Source: CAWIKY01 sp963836905 (lineage in GTDB: Bacteria > Pseudomonadota > Alphaproteobacteria > Caulobacterales > Hyphomonadaceae). From it: a DNA stretch of 64,000 nucleotides. The DNA lies in NCBI GenBank assembly GCA_963836905.1, contig CAWIKY010000006.1, forward strand, positions 1,178,001 to 1,242,000, in the 5' to 3' direction. The translations under genes and the position numbers were made by a program. Each line of letters opens with the position of its first letter. The stretch's first letter is position 1. The notes beneath the pieces are model-generated. The model saw only the letters and a list, made by a program, of their open reading frames with translations. It was not told the origin of the DNA and made no database searches. This document shows, piece by piece, positions 63,054 to 64,000 of the stretch.

Positions 63054-64000
63054 ATGCTTCATTTTCCCGGCTGGAAAATCGCGCTGATCGTCATCGTTAC
63101 CGTGATCGGTGTTTTGATGGCGCTTCCAAACATGCTGACGGCCAAGCAGCGCGAGGCTCTGCCCGGGTTCATGCCATCTGCGACAGTCAATCTGGGGCTG
63201 GACCTTCAGGGCGGCGTCTATCTCCTGCTGGACGTCGATCCGTCACGTTCAGTGACAAAGCAGATGAACGATCTGCGCCGCGACCTGGCGACGACGTTCG
63301 CACGCGGCCGGGGCAGCGAGCGCATCACCTTCGAATACCTTCGCGTTGAAGATGACAGTATCCGAATCCGTCTGCGCGATCCGTCGCAGCGAGAACGTGC
63401 AGTGCGCGAGATCGAGGGCAAGGTCGATCCTGTCGGCGGACCGGTAGGCCCTGCCGGTGTGTCGGTACGGGATGGCAATGCCGGTGAGCTCGTGGTGACC
63501 TTCTCGCCGCAGAAAATCGAAGAGATCAGAAACGAAGCGGTTCGCCAGACAGTTGCCAAGCTCGGCCCGCGGCTCGACCCGGATGGCCTTGGTGAAATCT
63601 CGGTTCAGCCGCAAGGCGACTCGCGTATTATCGTCGAAGCCCCGGGCATTGATGACCCGCAGCGCCTCAAGGATTTGATCCAGGCACCCGGTGAGTTGAC
63701 GCTGAACCTGGTCGACGACGATCCAGCGCGCATCCGCCAGGCTCTTGAGACCCGACCTAGACGCGGTTTCCTGCTCATTCCCACGGAGAACCCGGCAGAA
63801 CCCTTCATCCTGATCGATCAGAACCCGATCATCGAAGGTGAAATGCTCCGTTCGGCCGCGCAGCAGTTTGACGAACGTAACCAGCCTTCTGTCGGCTTCA
63901 CGTTGAATACGCGTGGGGCAAAGCTGTTTGGTGATGCGACGGCCAGCAATGTAGGGCAGCGTTTTGCCATTGTTCTGGATGGCGTGTCGAAATCCGCACC
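63054..64000 (+). CDS. secD: Protein translocase subunit SecD, N-terminal part (partial at window edge)
   Basis: Starts at ATG 63054 and is open to the end of the window, 315 codons, with no frameshift. It has the first membrane helix (WKIALIVIVTVIGVLMALPN), then ATVNLGLDLQGGVYLLLDVD, the SecD signature, and the large periplasmic domain with FTLNTRGAKLFGDATA and VGQRFAIVLDGV. SecDF uses the proton gradient to pull proteins out of the Sec channel. The C-terminal membrane part lies beyond 64000. It directly follows yajC. Confidence 0.96.
   Translation, partial: MLHFPGWKIALIVIVTVIGVLMALPNMLTAKQREALPGFMPSATVNLGLDLQGGVYLLLDVDPSRSVTKQMNDLRRDLATTFARGRGSERITFEYLRVEDDSIRIRLRDPSQRERAVREIEGKVDPVGGPVGPAGVSVRDGNAGELVVTFSPQKIEEIRNEAVRQTVAKLGPRLDPDGLGEISVQPQGDSRIIVEAPGIDDPQRLKDLIQAPGELTLNLVDDDPARIRQALETRPRRGFLLIPTENPAEPFILIDQNPIIEGEMLRSAAQQFDERNQPSVGFTLNTRGAKLFGDATASNVGQRFAIVLDGVSKSA

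Overview
The window looks like ordinary chromosomal backbone from an alphaproteobacterium. Evidence is PopZ beside TolC and ValS, a DUF4167 protein, ClpP-ClpX-Lon behind trigger factor, the dnaB-alr-radA-cvpA-purF order, the nagZ-scpA-scpB-tatABC-serS-surE-pcm-yajC-secD run, and a CtrA-like TTAA-N7-TTAA box. Caulobacterales-like or Rhizobiales-like groups fit, but I cannot name a genus. I saw no phage, insertion sequence, integrase, CRISPR array or rRNA. Three tRNA genes are present.

Layout. 1-0.7 kb: the 3' end of tuf, a 53-bp tandem triplication and a terminator. 0.8-12.4 kb: mixed metabolism (glutaminase, metallophosphoesterase, YebC, a PP2C-like phosphatase, a short photolyase-like protein, two tiny acetyltransferases, YcgN, a GMC oxidoreductase, a secreted glycine-zipper/Tyr-Gln-rich protein, an Hpt protein, NAD kinase, EgtB). 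12.4-16.4 kb: a class II aldolase, prfA-prmC and the DUF4167 protein. 16.5-21.7 kb (minus): two SDRs, purF, cvpA, radA. 21.8-22.7 kb: a cysteine-rich Sel1-repeat protein. 22.9-28.4 kb (minus): mlaF, mlaE, alr, dnaB, rplI, rpsR, rpsF. 28.6-34.6 kb (plus): fabD-fabG-acpP-fabF-mltG-yicC-gmk. 34.6-41.5 kb: tRNA-Leu, tig-clpP-clpX-lon, tRNA-Asn and tRNA-Cys. 41.6-51.6 kb: a PCMT-like protein, tolC, popZ, valS, a secreted asparaginase-like protein, ilvD, a DUF3137 protein and a small secreted protein. 51.6-53.4 kb (minus): xth, a nitroreductase, erpA. 53.5 kb to the end: dgt, SPOR, nagZ, scpA, scpB, tatA, tatB, tatC, serS, surE, pcm, yajC and the 5' part of secD.

The most important property for any reader is base-level quality. 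Eleven conserved, mostly essential genes (photolyase-like, prmC, fabG, gmk, lon, tolC, valS, ilvD, dgt, tatC, serS) carry about 22 apparent one-base insertions or deletions, often in short homopolymers, while the family sequence continues perfectly in the new frame. I read these as sequence errors, not gene decay, and I annotate each gene across its full span.

I do not see a clear new multi-gene system. The best leads are a possible small RNA between two tRNA genes, the double glycine-zipper secreted protein with a prion-like middle, the stop-codon hairpin repeated three times after tuf, the 11-residue repeat and AT-hook in the DUF4167 protein, and a likely S6:S18 autoregulatory leader before rpsF.
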